A DNA stretch of 64,000 bases from Streptomyces sp. MNU76 (GCF_020982545.1 NZ_JAJKLK010000002.1:1-64000), one strand, 5' to 3'. Counted from the first letter of the stretch, positions 39,914 to 51,576 are shown. Made by a program: numbers and translations. Notes: generated by a model from the letters alone, not told the origin.

Positions 39914-40751
39914 TCAGCCGAACCGTTCGATGCGGATGCGGTCCACCGGCTGGCCCGCCGCCACCAGCAGCCGCGAGGCGTGCTCGGCGAACGCGTTGGA
40001 GCCGCACACGTACGCCTCCCACCCGCCCGGTGGTCGCTCGGCCAGTACCGGCGCCACCTGCGCCGCCGACAGCCGCCCCACCGGCACGCCCTTGGGCGCC
40101 CGCCGGGTGAACACGGCCGTGGTCTCCGCGCCGTATTCCGCCGCGTAGATCAGCTCCTCCGGTCCGCGCGCGGACACCAGCAGCCGCAGGGGCACGTCGA
40201 GCGCCCGCCCGCGGTGGTGGCGGAGCATCGACATCAGCGGTACGACACCGGAACCGGCGCCGATCAGCAGCGCGGGCCGGTCCCCGGGCCAGGCGAAGAA
40301 ACCGCTGAGCGGGCCGCGCACCTCCACCACGTCGCCCGGCCGGGCCTCGGTGTGGAACCAGCCGGAGACCTCACCGCCCTCGACGTGGTCCAGGGTCAGC
40401 TCGATGTGCCCCGTGTCGTCCGGCGGGGACGCCAGCGAGTAGTGGCGCTGCGCCGTGTAACCGTCACCGGCGGTCAGCCGCAGCATGAGGTGCTGTCCCG
40501 GCAGATGTCCCGCCCACCCGGGCACCGCGAACCGGAACGTGGACACGGCGGGCGTCTCCCGCCGGATCTCCGTCAGGGTGGCCGTCTGCCACCGGGCCGC
40601 CTCCCGATTGCTCACGGCGATGCGGCCGGGCACGGCGAACCGGGTGGGCGGCGAGAAGGGCGGGCGCGCCGCTGTCGTCCCGGTCGGTGCGGTCGGCTCA
40701 GTCACCGCTGCTGTGTCCGTCACCGCTGCCGTCTCGGTCACCGCCGTCGTC

Positions 40752-40759
<8 letters not shown>
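39914..40759 (-). CDS. FAD/NAD-binding ferredoxin-reductase-type oxidoreductase
   Basis: A 281-residue FNR-family flavoprotein. After a Thr/Ala-rich leader (about residues 1-45) comes the FAD domain (GHLPGQHLMLRLTAGDGYTA, QRHYSLASPPDD, with the RxYS flavin motif) and the NAD(P) domain (ALLIGAGSGVVPLMSMLRHH, ending YVCGSNAFAEHASRLLVAA). No [2Fe-2S] domain follows. It is encoded directly after a molybdopterin oxidoreductase with an 8-bp overlap, so it probably supplies electrons to that enzyme. The N-terminal leader is encoded by an 18-bp tandem repeat in which every unit begins GTG, so the start cannot be fixed. Confidence 0.88.
40688..40759 (-). repeat. Four 18-bp tandem repeats at the reductase start
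   Basis: Units beginning at 40759, 40741, 40723 and 40705 read GTGACTGAGACGACGGCG, GTGACTGAGACGGCAGCG, GTGACGGACACAGCAGCG and GTGACTGAGCCGACCGCA. They encode VTETTA-like hexapeptides, each starting with a potential GTG initiation codon. Confidence 0.85.
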
Positions 40760-41393
<634 letters not shown>

Positions 41394-41703
41394 ACAACCG
41401 TACGTGCCGCCGAGGCATGCCCCGGCCCGGGGGCGGGCGACGATCATTGCGGCCGCGTGAACTCTCCGGAGCGCCGGGAACAGGGCCGCGACGATCTTCC
41501 TTGCCGCCAGCGCCAGGACGGGCGAGCGGGCCGGCCCCGACGGCGGACGGCCGTTCGGGCTTGGCGAGCGTACGGGCTGGCCAGGCGCGTGGCCGGGCGG
41601 TCGGGCCGCCCGGGCGGGCCTGGCGGGTGGCCGGGCGGTCCGGCGGCCGGGCCCGATGGCAGCGGAGTTGAACAGAGTGGCGCAGAGTGGAGTGCGAGAG
41701 CGC
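41394..41703. other. Intergenic stretch, no gene seen
   Basis: This 310-bp GC-rich stretch between the molybdopterin enzyme and the GNAT remnant contains repeats of GGCCGGGCGGTC-like words (about 41590-41650) and no convincing coding frame. Confidence 0.4.
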
Positions 41704-42402
41704 ATGACCGAGTACGCGACGGGCGGCCGCAAGGGCACGGACACCGCGCCGCACGTCCTCGACAACCCCGCCCGCGCCTCCCTCACCGGGCCGCACGCCC
41801 TCCCCCACAGCCTGAAGGGCGTGGGAGGTGCCCCCATCGCCGAGCGGCGCGGCCGGGTGCTGCGCTATCCGCTGGACGCCTCGCCGTGGCTGGGTCTCCC
41901 CGACGAGCCGGACGCCGACGACTGGGCCGACCTCGCGGCGCCGGCCGGCCCCGGCGCCCAGGTCCCGGTCCCGGCCTGCAGCGGGGGCTTCCCGGCCGGC
42001 TGGGAGATGACCTTCGACCTGGCGGGGGTGCAGCTCGTGGACGACGGCGTCGCGGCCGCCCCGGACGAGGAGGCCGTACGGCTCGGCCCGGCCGACGTGC
42101 CCGAGATGCTGGACCTCGTCGAACGCACCCAGCCCGGCCCCTTCCTGTGGGGGTGTAGCGCGGGAGAGGTGCGGGGAGCGTCGCTCGCCGAAGGGGCCGG
42201 GCAGGTCCACCGAGGTCGCACGGCGTCCCGCGCTGCCGTGGGTGTGGCGGTGGCCGGGCTCTCGGCCGTGCGCGGGGCGGGCGTTCGGCGTCGGGGGTCG
42301 TGCCTCCGGAGGGTTCCGGCGGAGCCGTTCGGACCCCCGCCGGTCGGTCGTGACCATGGGGTAGGGTTGCCGGGCCAGTCAGCACGTGGACCCGGGAGGT
42401 GA
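41704..42402 (+). pseudogene. Truncated GNAT acetyltransferase carrying an in-frame repeat
   Basis: The frame begins MTEYATGGRKGTDTAPHVLD and continues as the N-terminal domain of an FR47-like GNAT protein (RRGRVLRYPLDASPWLGLPD, GWEMTFDLAGVQLVDDGVA, LGPADVPEMLDLVERTQPGP). It stops matching after PFL near 42150, just before the acetyl-CoA-binding half; the remaining ~85 codons to 42402 are not protein-like. A palindromic repeat at 41801-41836 adds residues LPHSLKGVGGAPI in frame between two conserved parts. The catalytic half is absent, so the product cannot acetylate. Confidence 0.7.
41801..41836. repeat. Short palindromic repeat, copy 2, inside the GNAT remnant
   Basis: TCCCCCACAGCCTGAAGGGC followed by GTGGGAGGTGCCCCCA; its reverse complement closely matches the repeat at 15628-15690. 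Its two ends (CCCCCAC / GTGGGAGG) can form a hairpin. Confidence 0.65.
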
Positions 42403-42514
42403 GACCCATTACCGCTGTAGCAGGTCGGGTGCTCTCCCCTCGACGCGGCGCGGTGCGTCGCCGATAGGTCACCGCGGAGCGCCCTTCGGCCCACCGGAAG
42501 GCTCCTCGGCTGTC
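42160..42514. other. Non-coding stretch after the GNAT truncation point
   Basis: About 355 bp with no protein-like frame. A GGAGGTGAGACCC word at 42398-42410 resembles a Shine-Dalgarno but no start follows at useful distance. A tRNA-like look around 42400-42470 did not fold into a cloverleaf on inspection. Confidence 0.35.
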
Positions 42515-43291
42515 ATGCCACCTCTCTCCCTCACCTCCGTCGTCACGGCGCTGCGCGCCGCCGGTTGCGTCTTCGCCGAGGGCGAGGCGGAGTTGATCCT
42601 CTCGACCGCCCGCACCCCGGACGAGGCCACCGCCATGGTCGACCGGCGCGTCGCGGGCCTGCCCCTCGAACTCGTCCTCGGCTGGGCGGAGTTCGCCGGA
42701 CTGCGCATCACCGTGGAACCCGGCGTCTTCGTCCCCCGCCGCCGCACAGAGTTCCTCGTCGAGCAGGCCCTCGCCACCGCCCCCCGCGCCCGTGTCGTCG
42801 TCGACCTCTGCTGCGGCTCCGGCGCGGTGGGCGCCGCCCTGGCCGCGTCGCTCGACGGCGCCGAACTGCACGCCGCCGACATCGACCCCGTGGCGGTCCG
42901 CTGCGCCCGGCGCAACCTCGCGCCCTACGACGGCCACGCCCACGTGGGCGACCTCTACACCGCGCTCCCCGACCGACTGCGGGGCCGGATCGACATCCTC
43001 GCGGCGAACGTCCCGTACGTCCCCACCAGCGAGGTCCCGCTCCTGCCGAGCGAGGCCCGCGACCACGAGCCCCTGGTCGCCCTCGACGGCGGCACGGACG
43101 GCCTCGACGTCCTGCGCAGGGTCGCCGCCGAGGCCCCCGACTGGCTCGCCCCGGGCGGCTGCCTCGTCGTCGAGACCAGCCGCCGCCAGGCCCCGCTCGC
43201 CCTCGACGCCTTCCGCAGCTCCGGCCTCACCGCCCGCACGGCCGTCGCGGAGGAGGCACACGCCCACGTGGTGATCGGCACCAGAGCCTGA
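42515..43291 (+). CDS. PrmC/HemK-like protein-glutamine methyltransferase homologue
   Basis: A 258-residue Rossmann methyltransferase of the PrmC family. Short N-terminal helical domain, then VEPGVFVPRRRTEFLVEQAL, motif I VVVDLCCGSGAVGAALAASL (about residues 93-112), ELHAADIDPVAVRCARRNL and the catalytic (N/D)PPY position written NVPY in DILAANVPYVPTSEVPLLPS. NVPY rather than NPPY, and the short N-terminus, mark it as the actinobacterial side branch annotated as putative N5-glutamine methyltransferase, not the housekeeping PrmC. The ATG is weakly supported: GGAAGG is about 14 nt upstream. Confidence 0.85.
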   Translation: MPPLSLTSVVTALRAAGCVFAEGEAELILSTARTPDEATAMVDRRVAGLPLELVLGWAEFAGLRITVEPGVFVPRRRTEFLVEQALATAPRARVVVDLCCGSGAVGAALAASLDGAELHAADIDPVAVRCARRNLAPYDGHAHVGDLYTALPDRLRGRIDILAANVPYVPTSEVPLLPSEARDHEPLVALDGGTDGLDVLRRVAAEAPDWLAPGGCLVVETSRRQAPLALDAFRSSGLTARTAVAEEAHAHVVIGTRA

Positions 43292-43300
43292 GAATCCTCC

Positions 43301-43375
43301 GGTTCCCGCGCGCCGACCTCACCCGCCGGTTCCCGCGCGCCGACGCCGCCGACGGGTTCCACGTTCCACGCGCCG
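43301..43375. repeat. Direct repeats of about 27 bp after the methyltransferase gene
   Basis: GGTTCCCGCGCGCCGAC occurs at 43301 and again at 43328, and a decayed third copy follows (TTCCACGCGCCGACG). No coding function is apparent. Confidence 0.55.
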
Positions 43376-43411
43376 ACGCCGGCCGGCCCCTCCGGGCCTC
43401 CCGCAACCTGA

Positions 43412-45525
<2,114 letters not shown>

Positions 45526-45587
45526 GAGGCGGTCGGGGGCGTTCGGCCGCGGCGGTGCGAGCGGCCGTGGCGGGCCTCCGGCCTTCC

Positions 45588-45599
45588 TAGGATGAGCCC
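45588..45599 (+). promoter_or_regulatory. Leaderless -10 of the PadR gene
   Basis: TAGGAT (45588-45593) and six bases (GAGCCC) directly precede the ATG at 45600, and no Shine-Dalgarno is present. The same TAGGATGAGC word precedes the HxlR gene at 56897. Confidence 0.6.
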
Positions 45600-46298
45600 A
45601 TGTCACTCCCGCACGCGATCCTCACCGCCCTGCTCGAGAAGCCCTCGTCGGGCCTGGAGCTGACCCGGCGGTTCGACCGGTCGATCGGCTACTTCTGGTC
45701 GGCCACGCACCAGCAGATCTATCGCGAGCTCGGGAGACTGGAGGGCGAGGGCTACATCCGGGCCCTGCCCTCCGAGCGGCCCGCCCGGGGCCAGAAGAAG
45801 AGCTACGAGGTGCTGCCGGCCGGCCGGGCGGAACTGGCCCGTTGGACCTCCGCGCCCCAGGACCCCAAGCCGTGGCGCGACGCGCTCTTCGTCCGTCTGC
45901 GCGCCGCCGCCGTGGTCGGCACCGACGGCCTGGAGGACGATCTGCGGCGCCATCTCACCTTGCACCGGCAGAAGTTGGCGGAGTACGAGCAGATCGAGAA
46001 GCGGGACTTCGGGCCCGGCCGGGACACCGCCCAGGACCGGCTCCAGCATCTGATCCTGCGGGCGGGGATCGATCTGCAGACCTTTTGGACGCAGTGGCTG
46101 ACCAGCGCCCTGGAGGAGTTCTCGACGCTGCCGGGGGACACCGGCGGCGGCGAGGACAGCGGTGGGGCGGGCGCGGCGGAAGAGGTCGGTGACGAAGACA
46201 CGAGCGAGAAAGACATGAGCGGGAATGACATGAGCGCGGACGACGGCGGGAAGGTGGGGGGCGGCCGCGCTGAGGATGAGCGCGCGAGGGAGGAGTAG
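45600..46298 (+). CDS. PadR-family transcriptional regulator with acidic C-terminal tail
   Basis: A 232-residue PadR regulator. The winged helix is at about residues 1-85 (SLPHAILTALLEKPSSGLEL, HQQIYRELGRLEGEGYIRAL, GQKKSYEVLPAGRAELARW), and a Vir-type helical dimerisation domain follows (about 95-180). The last ~50 residues are Gly/Asp/Glu/Ser-rich with repeated SEKD/SGND/SADD words, longer than in typical PadR proteins and probably disordered. It follows the flavin oxidoreductase on the same strand and probably controls it through the palindrome at 43431-43452. Confidence 0.9.
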   Translation: MSLPHAILTALLEKPSSGLELTRRFDRSIGYFWSATHQQIYRELGRLEGEGYIRALPSERPARGQKKSYEVLPAGRAELARWTSAPQDPKPWRDALFVRLRAAAVVGTDGLEDDLRRHLTLHRQKLAEYEQIEKRDFGPGRDTAQDRLQHLILRAGIDLQTFWTQWLTSALEEFSTLPGDTGGGEDSGGAGAAEEVGDEDTSEKDMSGNDMSADDGGKVGGGRAEDERAREE

Positions 46299-46310
46299 CG
46301 GGCCCGGTGG

Positions 46311-46847
46311 TCACAGACGGTGCGGCTTGGCCCGGCGGCGCAGGTACCAGACGGCCGCTCCGGTGCCCACGGCCACCAGCGCCCCGCCGCCCACGAGGGT
46401 GACGGTGCCGTACTCCCGGGTGGCGCCGCCGACGCCGCCCATGACGCCGCGCGCGGGCGAGGCAGTCGTGGAGATGGTGGGGGTCGCCGCCGTGACGATG
46501 ACGGACTGGGTGCCCGCCGTGGTCCCGTCCTTGCACACCACGATCACGGTGTACGTGCCCGGGCCCACGTTCGCCCACGACGCGGACTGGGCGGTGCTGG
46601 TGCCGGTCAGGGTCACCTGACGCCCCTGGGAGAAGTTCGCCTGCCCGCCGGAGAGGAGCGAGGCGGTTCCGAACGTGCCGTTGGTGCTGTCGGGGCAATC
46701 GCTCGTGGTCACGCTGACCGAGGAACCCGTGGTGCTCACCGAGATGCCCGTCGGCACCGCCGAGGCCGACTGCGCGGTCAGGGCGATCGGCAGTGCGGCG
46801 GCGGCCACCGTCAGGCCGGAGCGGAGGAGTAGCTGAGACGTTCGCAT
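46311..46847 (-). CDS. Secreted, C-terminally membrane-anchored protein
   Basis: A 178-residue protein with a signal peptide (MRTSQLLLRSGLTVAAAALP..., cleavage after ASA near residue 30), an Ig-like external part of about 100 residues with one Cys pair (SDCPDSTNG and VIVVCKDG), and a C-terminal helix (TLVGGGALVAVGTGAAVWYL) followed by RRRAKPHRL. This is the layout of a wall- or membrane-anchored protein, but no LPxTG or LAxTG sortase motif is present. Function unknown. GGAGG lies 8 nt before the ATG. It is convergent with the PadR gene, 12 bp apart. Confidence 0.72.
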   Translation of the reverse strand: MRTSQLLLRSGLTVAAAALPIALTAQSASAVPTGISVSTTGSSVSVTTSDCPDSTNGTFGTASLLSGGQANFSQGRQVTLTGTSTAQSASWANVGPGTYTVIVVCKDGTTAGTQSVIVTAATPTISTTASPARGVMGGVGGATREYGTVTLVGGGALVAVGTGAAVWYLRRRAKPHRL

Positions 46848-47009
46848 GGTCTGCCCTCCAGCGGCACGGTCGCGGCACATCCCTTGCGCCGCCGAGGTTC
46901 GGGGGACCCGTGCTGCCTCAGGGTGAGCCAACGTGCCCCGCGCCCCGCCCGCATGCGGACGACGCCCGGGCAGGTGACGGATACCGCCGTGTGGGGGACA
47001 CCAGGGCCC

Positions 47010-47990
47010 TCACCCGCCGGTGGTGACCGTCCGCTCCACCGAGAACCCGCCCCAGGTCCCGTCCGGAAGCTTGGCCCGGATCCGCACGCGGTACGTCACC
47101 CCCGCCTTCTCGCCCACGTAGAAGTCGTAAGAGGCCCGGCCCCGGGGCGGAGCCCCGCCCCACACGAGGGTGGTCGCCGGCCGCCCGTCGAGCTGGATCT
47201 CGTACTCCATGACGATCCCGTCGACGGGCGGAGGAAGCCAGGACAGTTCGACGGAGTACGCCCCGTCGTGCCGGCGTGCTTCCGCACGGAACCCGGTGGG
47301 CGCGGAGCCCCGCCCGTCGTCCGCTCCCGGACGGGTGCTGAGCCGTACCTCCGCACTCACGGGCGAGACATTGTCCGCGGCGTCCCGGGCCCGCACGGTG
47401 AAGGAGTACCGGGTACCGGGCCGCAACCCCGTGACCACGGCCGACGTCCGCTCCCCGCCCACACCGTGGATCTTCGAGCCGCCTTGCAGGATGTCGTACG
47501 ACTCCACGTCCCGGTCATCCGTCGACGGCTCCCACGACAACCGCACCGTCCGGCTCCCGAGCACCTTCCCGTCGAGGCGCTCCGGCCGACTCGGGGGTCG
47601 CCGGTCCGCCGGGCCGGCGGCGGGTGTCGTGGCGCGGACCCCCGCACTCGGCGGCCCGAGGTCCCCGGAGGTGCCGCGGGCCCGCACGGTGAACACGTAC
47701 GTGGTGGAGGGCCTGAGCCGGGTGACGTCCACCATGCGCTCGTCGCCCGGCACGTCCTTGACCTTGGTCCCGCCCCGGTACACCTCGTACGCGGCGATCT
47801 CCGTGTCCCCGGGTGCCCGGTTCCACATGACGTGCACGCTGGTGGCGCTGCCCGCGTCGGCGGTGACGCCGGGTGGGGCGGGCGGCGGGCGGCCGCCGGG
47901 GCGCTCCTTGACCGCGCAGCCGGCCGTGAGGAGCAGCGAGCCACAGAGCGTGGGCACCAGGACGAGTGCCGCAACGGAAACGCGTCGCAC
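47010..47990 (-). CDS. Lipoprotein with three fibronectin type III domains
   Basis: A 326-residue exported protein. The signal has a lipobox-like LLTAGC (Cys about residue 25). Three FN3 modules follow: about 38-120 (PPGVTADAGSATSVHVMWNR, TYVFTVRARGTSG), 132-218 (LGSRTVRLSWEPSTDDRDVE, RYSFTVRARDAADNVSPVS) and 228-325 (YSVELSWLPPPVDGIVMEYE). No catalytic domain is seen; such proteins bind surfaces or partners. GGAG precedes the GTG at 47990 by 7 nt. Confidence 0.82.
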   Translation of the reverse strand: MRRVSVAALVLVPTLCGSLLLTAGCAVKERPGGRPPPAPPGVTADAGSATSVHVMWNRAPGDTEIAAYEVYRGGTKVKDVPGDERMVDVTRLRPSTTYVFTVRARGTSGDLGPPSAGVRATTPAAGPADRRPPSRPERLDGKVLGSRTVRLSWEPSTDDRDVESYDILQGGSKIHGVGGERTSAVVTGLRPGTRYSFTVRARDAADNVSPVSAEVRLSTRPGADDGRGSAPTGFRAEARRHDGAYSVELSWLPPPVDGIVMEYEIQLDGRPATTLVWGGAPPRGRASYDFYVGEKAGVTYRVRIRAKLPDGTWGGFSVERTVTTGG

Positions 47991-48360
47991 GATCTGCTCC
48001 CTCGATCGATGCGGGATTGGTCTGTACCTATCTCCATGTATGACATGACTGACGCGGTCACATCAAGAGGTGGATCCGAGGTGGACGCGGTTCACGGCTC
48101 CGCGGGCGGCTACGTATGCTGGTGCTCCGACACGGCGTGAACTCGCCTCTGTGCCAGGCCTGTTCATGCCGTACGGCGCGGGCCGCTGTCGTCGCCGAAC
48201 CCGCGCCGACGAGAGCGGCCGAGCGGCCGGGGCCGAGGCGGGCCCGGGCCCTCGGCCGCGCCCGTGGTCCGTCCGGCCCCCTCCCGGTGGCCGTCCTCTC
48301 CGACCCGCACCACCTTTGGGTGAGTGTCCGTCATGTCCCCCCAGGAGAGGGTTCCTCATC
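47991..48360. other. Divergent intergenic region between FN3 lipoprotein and chitosanase genes
   Basis: No gene is supported. TATGCT at 48114-48119 is a possible -10 for the chitosanase with a ~230-nt leader. AGGAGAGGG at 48343-48351 is the chitosanase Shine-Dalgarno. Confidence 0.4.
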
Positions 48361-49101
48361 GTGCGAGTCCGCTCGTTGACGCTGGCCGCGGTCGGCGCCG
48401 CCCTGCTGGCCCCCGTCGCGCTGCCCGCCCTGGCCCATCCGCAGCGCCCCGCGCAGCACGAGGGCGGTGTGACCGCCGCCGAGCTGCTGGCCAGGGCGCG
48501 CGGCTGCGTCCGGGTCTCCGAGGGGCTGTACAGCAGTGACGCCGGGAAGCCCGCCGTGATCCCCGTCTGCGGTGTCGACGGCGCGGTGTACTGGAAGGCG
48601 GACATGGACATCGACTGCGACGGCCGGCCGAGTCCGCGCTGCAACCGCGAGACCGACCCGTGGTTCCAGCCCGCCACGTCCTTCCTGCAGTCCGACGGAC
48701 GCTACCTCCGCTCCGAGAGCCTGCCGTTCGTCGTCGTCCCCGCCCCGAGCCGCGTCTGGGACTTCCGGGTGCACGGCATCAAGGGCGGCTCCGTCGCGGC
48801 TGTGGTCCACGGGGACCGGGTCCAGTACGCCGTCGTGGGTGACACCGGCCCGCAGAACATCATCGGCGAGGCCTCCTACGCCACGGCCAAGAGGCTCGGC
48901 ATCCGCCCCGACCCGCGCACCGGCGGCACCGCCTCCGGGGTCACTTACATCGTCTTCGAGGACTCCGAGGTGACGCCGATCGAGGACCACGGAGCGGCGG
49001 TCGAACTCGGCGAGGCACTCGCCCGAAAGTGGGTGGAGGGCGCGGGACTTCGTCGAGGGGCAGCGATGAGGGCGGGCGACGCACTGATTCCGCCGCCCTA
49101 A
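48361..49101 (+). CDS. Secreted GH75 chitosanase
   Basis: A 246-residue secreted hydrolase of family 75, which cleaves chitosan. The signal peptide (VRSLTLAAVGAALLAPVALP..., cleavage after ALA near residue 25) is followed by the catalytic domain, with the conserved acidic residues in YWKADMDIDCDGRPSPRCN and in TGPQNIIGEASYATAKRLG, plus FLQSDGRYLRSESLPFVVVP and GVTYIVFEDSEVTPIEDHGA. GH75 was first known from fungi but is common in Streptomyces. GTG at 48361 with AGGAGAGGG upstream; the in-frame extension before it is non-coding. Confidence 0.88.
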   Translation: MRVRSLTLAAVGAALLAPVALPALAHPQRPAQHEGGVTAAELLARARGCVRVSEGLYSSDAGKPAVIPVCGVDGAVYWKADMDIDCDGRPSPRCNRETDPWFQPATSFLQSDGRYLRSESLPFVVVPAPSRVWDFRVHGIKGGSVAAVVHGDRVQYAVVGDTGPQNIIGEASYATAKRLGIRPDPRTGGTASGVTYIVFEDSEVTPIEDHGAAVELGEALARKWVEGAGLRRGAAMRAGDALIPPP

Positions 49102-49160
49102 GGCGCCCAACAGCCCTCGCCCGCCGCCCGCCGCCCGCCGCCTGTCGGCACCGTGCCGGT

Positions 49161-49248
49161 CGCCTGGCGGCGCCGCGTCGATCGCCTGGCGCCGTCGCGT
49201 CGATCGCGCGAGGGCGCCGCGTCGGCCGCCTGGCGCCGTCGCGTCGAT
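49161..49248. repeat. Four 22-bp tandem repeats after the chitosanase gene
   Basis: Units start at 49161, 49183, 49205 and 49227 with consensus beginning CGCCTGGCGCCGTCGCGTCG; the third is the most diverged. They lie in a 375-bp non-coding stretch (49102-49476) which also has a looser repeat of CGGTCGCNGGTGGG words near 49380-49440. No gene is seen in this stretch. Confidence 0.7.
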
Positions 49249-49476
49249 CCCCCCAACGCCACCGCGACGTCCGCCCGCATCACCGTGCCGGGCGGACGGA
49301 CGGATCCCACCTCCCCGGCTCGGCCGCCGGTCGCCTGCGGCTCCGGGCGCCGTGCGTGCCGATCGTCGGTGGGATCAGGCGCTGTGACGTGCGGTCGCCG
49401 GTGGGCTCGGCCACGTGAGCTTCGGTCGCTGGTGGGCCCGGGCCCCGTGGGTGTCGCCCGCCCGTCGACCGGAGGG

Positions 49477-49887
49477 TCACTCCTTCCGATACGTGTACGC
49501 CTCCGCGGCCGCGGCCGCCACCGTCGCGAGGTCCGCGCCCGTCGACGCCGTGACGACCGCCGCGACCGCGCCCTCGACGAACGGGGCGTCCACCAGACGC
49601 GTGTCCGCCGGGAGTTCGTCGCCCTCGGCGAGCAGTGCCTTCACGGTGAGGACCGCGCTGCCGAGATCGGTCAGGACCGCGACCCCGGCGCCCCGGTCCA
49701 CGGAGGCGGCCGCCGCCGAGATCAGTTCCGCGCTGGTGCCCAGACCTCCGCCCTCGGTGCCCCCGGCCGGCGCGACGGGAACGGAGGCGCCCGCACCGGC
49801 GAGCCCCTGTGCCAGCTCGGCCACCGAGGCGGCGACGGAGGCGCTGTGCGACACCAGCACGATGCCGACCCGCTTCTCCTCAGACAT
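49477..49887 (-). CDS. dhaM: PTS-dependent dihydroxyacetone kinase, phosphoryl donor subunit DhaM
   Basis: A 136-residue EIIA-Man-like protein that passes phosphate from the PTS to the ADP bound in DhaL. The active His is in VGIVLVSHSASVAASVAELA (His15); then GGGLGTSAELISAAAASV and GAGVAVLTDLGSAVLTVKAL. It has only the EIIA-like domain, without the HPr/EI extensions of the E. coli protein, as usual in actinobacteria. The ATG overlaps the dhaL stop by 8 bp. Confidence 0.93.
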   Translation of the reverse strand: MSEEKRVGIVLVSHSASVAASVAELAQGLAGAGASVPVAPAGGTEGGGLGTSAELISAAAASVDRGAGVAVLTDLGSAVLTVKALLAEGDELPADTRLVDAPFVEGAVAAVVTASTGADLATVAAAAAEAYTYRKE

Positions 49888-50494
49888 CGGCGGCCTCCGG
49901 GTCGGCGGTGGTGGCGAGGGCCGCGATCAGCAGCGCGGCGGAGGTGGCACCGGGGTCCTGATGGCCGATGCTCCGCTCACCCAGATAGCTGGCCCTGCCC
50001 TTGCGGGCCTGCAGCGGCGTGGTCGCGAGGGCACCCTCCTCGGCCGCTGCCCGCGCGGCGGCGAACGACCCCGCGAGCGCGTCGACCGCCGGGACCAGTG
50101 CGTCGATCATGGTCTTGTCCCCGGGGGCCGCACCGCCCAGCGCCATGACGGCGTCGACCCCGACGCGCAGGGCGTCCGCGAGCTGGGCCTCGCTCACCTC
50201 GGCGGCGTCGCCGAGCGCTTTGCCGGTCCGGCGCAACAGGGTGCCGTACAGCGGGCCGGACGCGCCGCCGACGGTCGAGATGAGCTGCCGCCCGGCGAGC
50301 ACGAGGACGGCGCCGGGCGTGTCCGGGGCCTCCTTCTCCAGCACGGCCGCCACGGCGGTGAACCCGCGGTGCAGATTGCTGCCGTGGTCGGCGTCCCCGA
50401 TCGGCGAGTCGAGCGCCGTGAGCCGCTCGGCCTCGCGTTCGACCGAGGCTGCGGTGGCCGTCATCCAGCGACGGAAGAAATCGGCGTCGAGCAC
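49880..50494 (-). CDS. dhaL: Dihydroxyacetone kinase ADP-binding subunit DhaL
   Basis: A 204-residue helical-barrel subunit that holds ADP/ATP and phosphorylates dihydroxyacetone bound to DhaK. The Mg-nucleotide motif is in LDSPIGDADHGSNLHRGFTA; conserved are ISTVGGASGPLYGTLLRRTG, GGAAPGDKTMIDALVPAVDA and the C-terminal GRASYLGERSIGHQDPGATS. GTG at 50494 with AGGAG 6 nt upstream. It is separated from dhaK by 89 bp and overlaps dhaM. Confidence 0.94.
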   Translation of the reverse strand: MLDADFFRRWMTATAASVEREAERLTALDSPIGDADHGSNLHRGFTAVAAVLEKEAPDTPGAVLVLAGRQLISTVGGASGPLYGTLLRRTGKALGDAAEVSEAQLADALRVGVDAVMALGGAAPGDKTMIDALVPAVDALAGSFAAARAAAEEGALATTPLQARKGRASYLGERSIGHQDPGATSAALLIAALATTADPEAADV

Positions 50495-50583
50495 GGAATC
50501 TCCTTGCGTGGTGGGTGAACTGACGGGCAGTGAGGGATGCCACTGCTTGGAGCGGTGCGAGCGCGGCCGTCCGGTGCGCCCGC

Positions 50584-51576
50584 TCACACGCCCCAGCGCA
50601 GACCCGGCGTCCGCACCGGCGCGTCGTACAGCCGCAGCAGTTCCTCGTCGACCTGGCACAGCGTCACCGAGGCACCGGCCATGTCCAGCGAGGTGACGTA
50701 GTTGCCGACGAGGGTGCGGGCCACGGCCACGCCGCGCTCGGTGAGCACCCGCTGCACCTCCGCGTTGAAGCCGTACAGCTCCAGCAGGGGCGTGGCACCC
50801 ATGCCGTTGACGAGCACGAGCACCGGGTTGCGGGGGCTCATGTCGTCCAGAACGGCGTTCACCGAGAAGTCGGCGATCTCCCGCGAGGTCATCATGGCGC
50901 GTCGTTCACGCCCCGGCTCACCGTGGATACCGACGCCCAACTCCAGCTCTCCGGCGGGGAGTTCGAAGGTGGGACTGCCCTTGGCCGGAGTGGTGCAGGC
51001 GCTCAGGGCGACCCCGAAACTGCGGGAGTTCTCGTTGACCTGCCGGGCCAGCGCCTCCACACGCTCCAGCGGCTGCCCCTCCTCGGCGGCTGCCCCGGCG
51101 ATCTTCTCCACGAACAGTGTCGCGCCCGTGCCGCGCCGCCCGGCGGTGTAGAGGCTGTCGGTGACGGCCACGTCGTCGTCGACGAGGACCTTGGCGATCC
51201 GGATGCCCTCGTCCTCGGCGAGCTCGGCCGCCATGTCGAAGTTCAGCACGTCCCCGGTGTAGTTCTTCACGATGAACAGCACCCCGGCGCCGCTGTCGAC
51301 GGCCGCCGCGGCCCGCACCATCTGGTCCGGCACCGGGGACGTGAACACCTCCCCGGGACAGGCCGCCGACAGCATCCCGGGTCCCACGAACCCACCGTGC
51401 AACGGCTCGTGGCCCGAGCCACCCCCGGAGACCAGCCCCACCTTCCCGGCCACCGGCGCGTCCCGCCGCACCACCACCCGGTTCTCCACGTCCACGGTCA
51501 GCTCGGGATGCGCGGCCGCCATGCCTCGCAACGCATCAGCGACAACGCTCTCGGCCACGTTGATCAGCATCTTCAC
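50584..51576 (-). CDS. dhaK: Dihydroxyacetone kinase substrate-binding subunit DhaK
   Basis: A 330-residue subunit that binds dihydroxyacetone covalently. Conserved parts are GKVGLVSGGGSGHEPLHGGF, VLFIVKNYTGDVLNFDMAAE, DDVAVTDSLYTAGRRGTGAT, and ELGVGIHGEPGRERR, which carries the His that forms the hemiaminal bond. A perfect AGGAGGT lies about 5 nt before the GTG at 51576; an upstream in-frame extension is rejected. First gene of the dhaKLM operon, which feeds dihydroxyacetone into glycolysis at the expense of PEP. Confidence 0.95.
   Translation of the reverse strand: MKMLINVAESVVADALRGMAAAHPELTVDVENRVVVRRDAPVAGKVGLVSGGGSGHEPLHGGFVGPGMLSAACPGEVFTSPVPDQMVRAAAAVDSGAGVLFIVKNYTGDVLNFDMAAELAEDEGIRIAKVLVDDDVAVTDSLYTAGRRGTGATLFVEKIAGAAAEEGQPLERVEALARQVNENSRSFGVALSACTTPAKGSPTFELPAGELELGVGIHGEPGRERRAMMTSREIADFSVNAVLDDMSPRNPVLVLVNGMGATPLLELYGFNAEVQRVLTERGVAVARTLVGNYVTSLDMAGASVTLCQVDEELLRLYDAPVRTPGLRWGV

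Noticed and set aside
42395..42480. Possible tRNA or structured RNA after the GNAT remnant
   Set aside because: No consistent acceptor stem, no T-loop GGTTCRA sequence and no cloverleaf spacing could be found.
49155..49250. CRISPR array
   Set aside because: Repeats are directly adjacent with no spacers and there are no cas genes.
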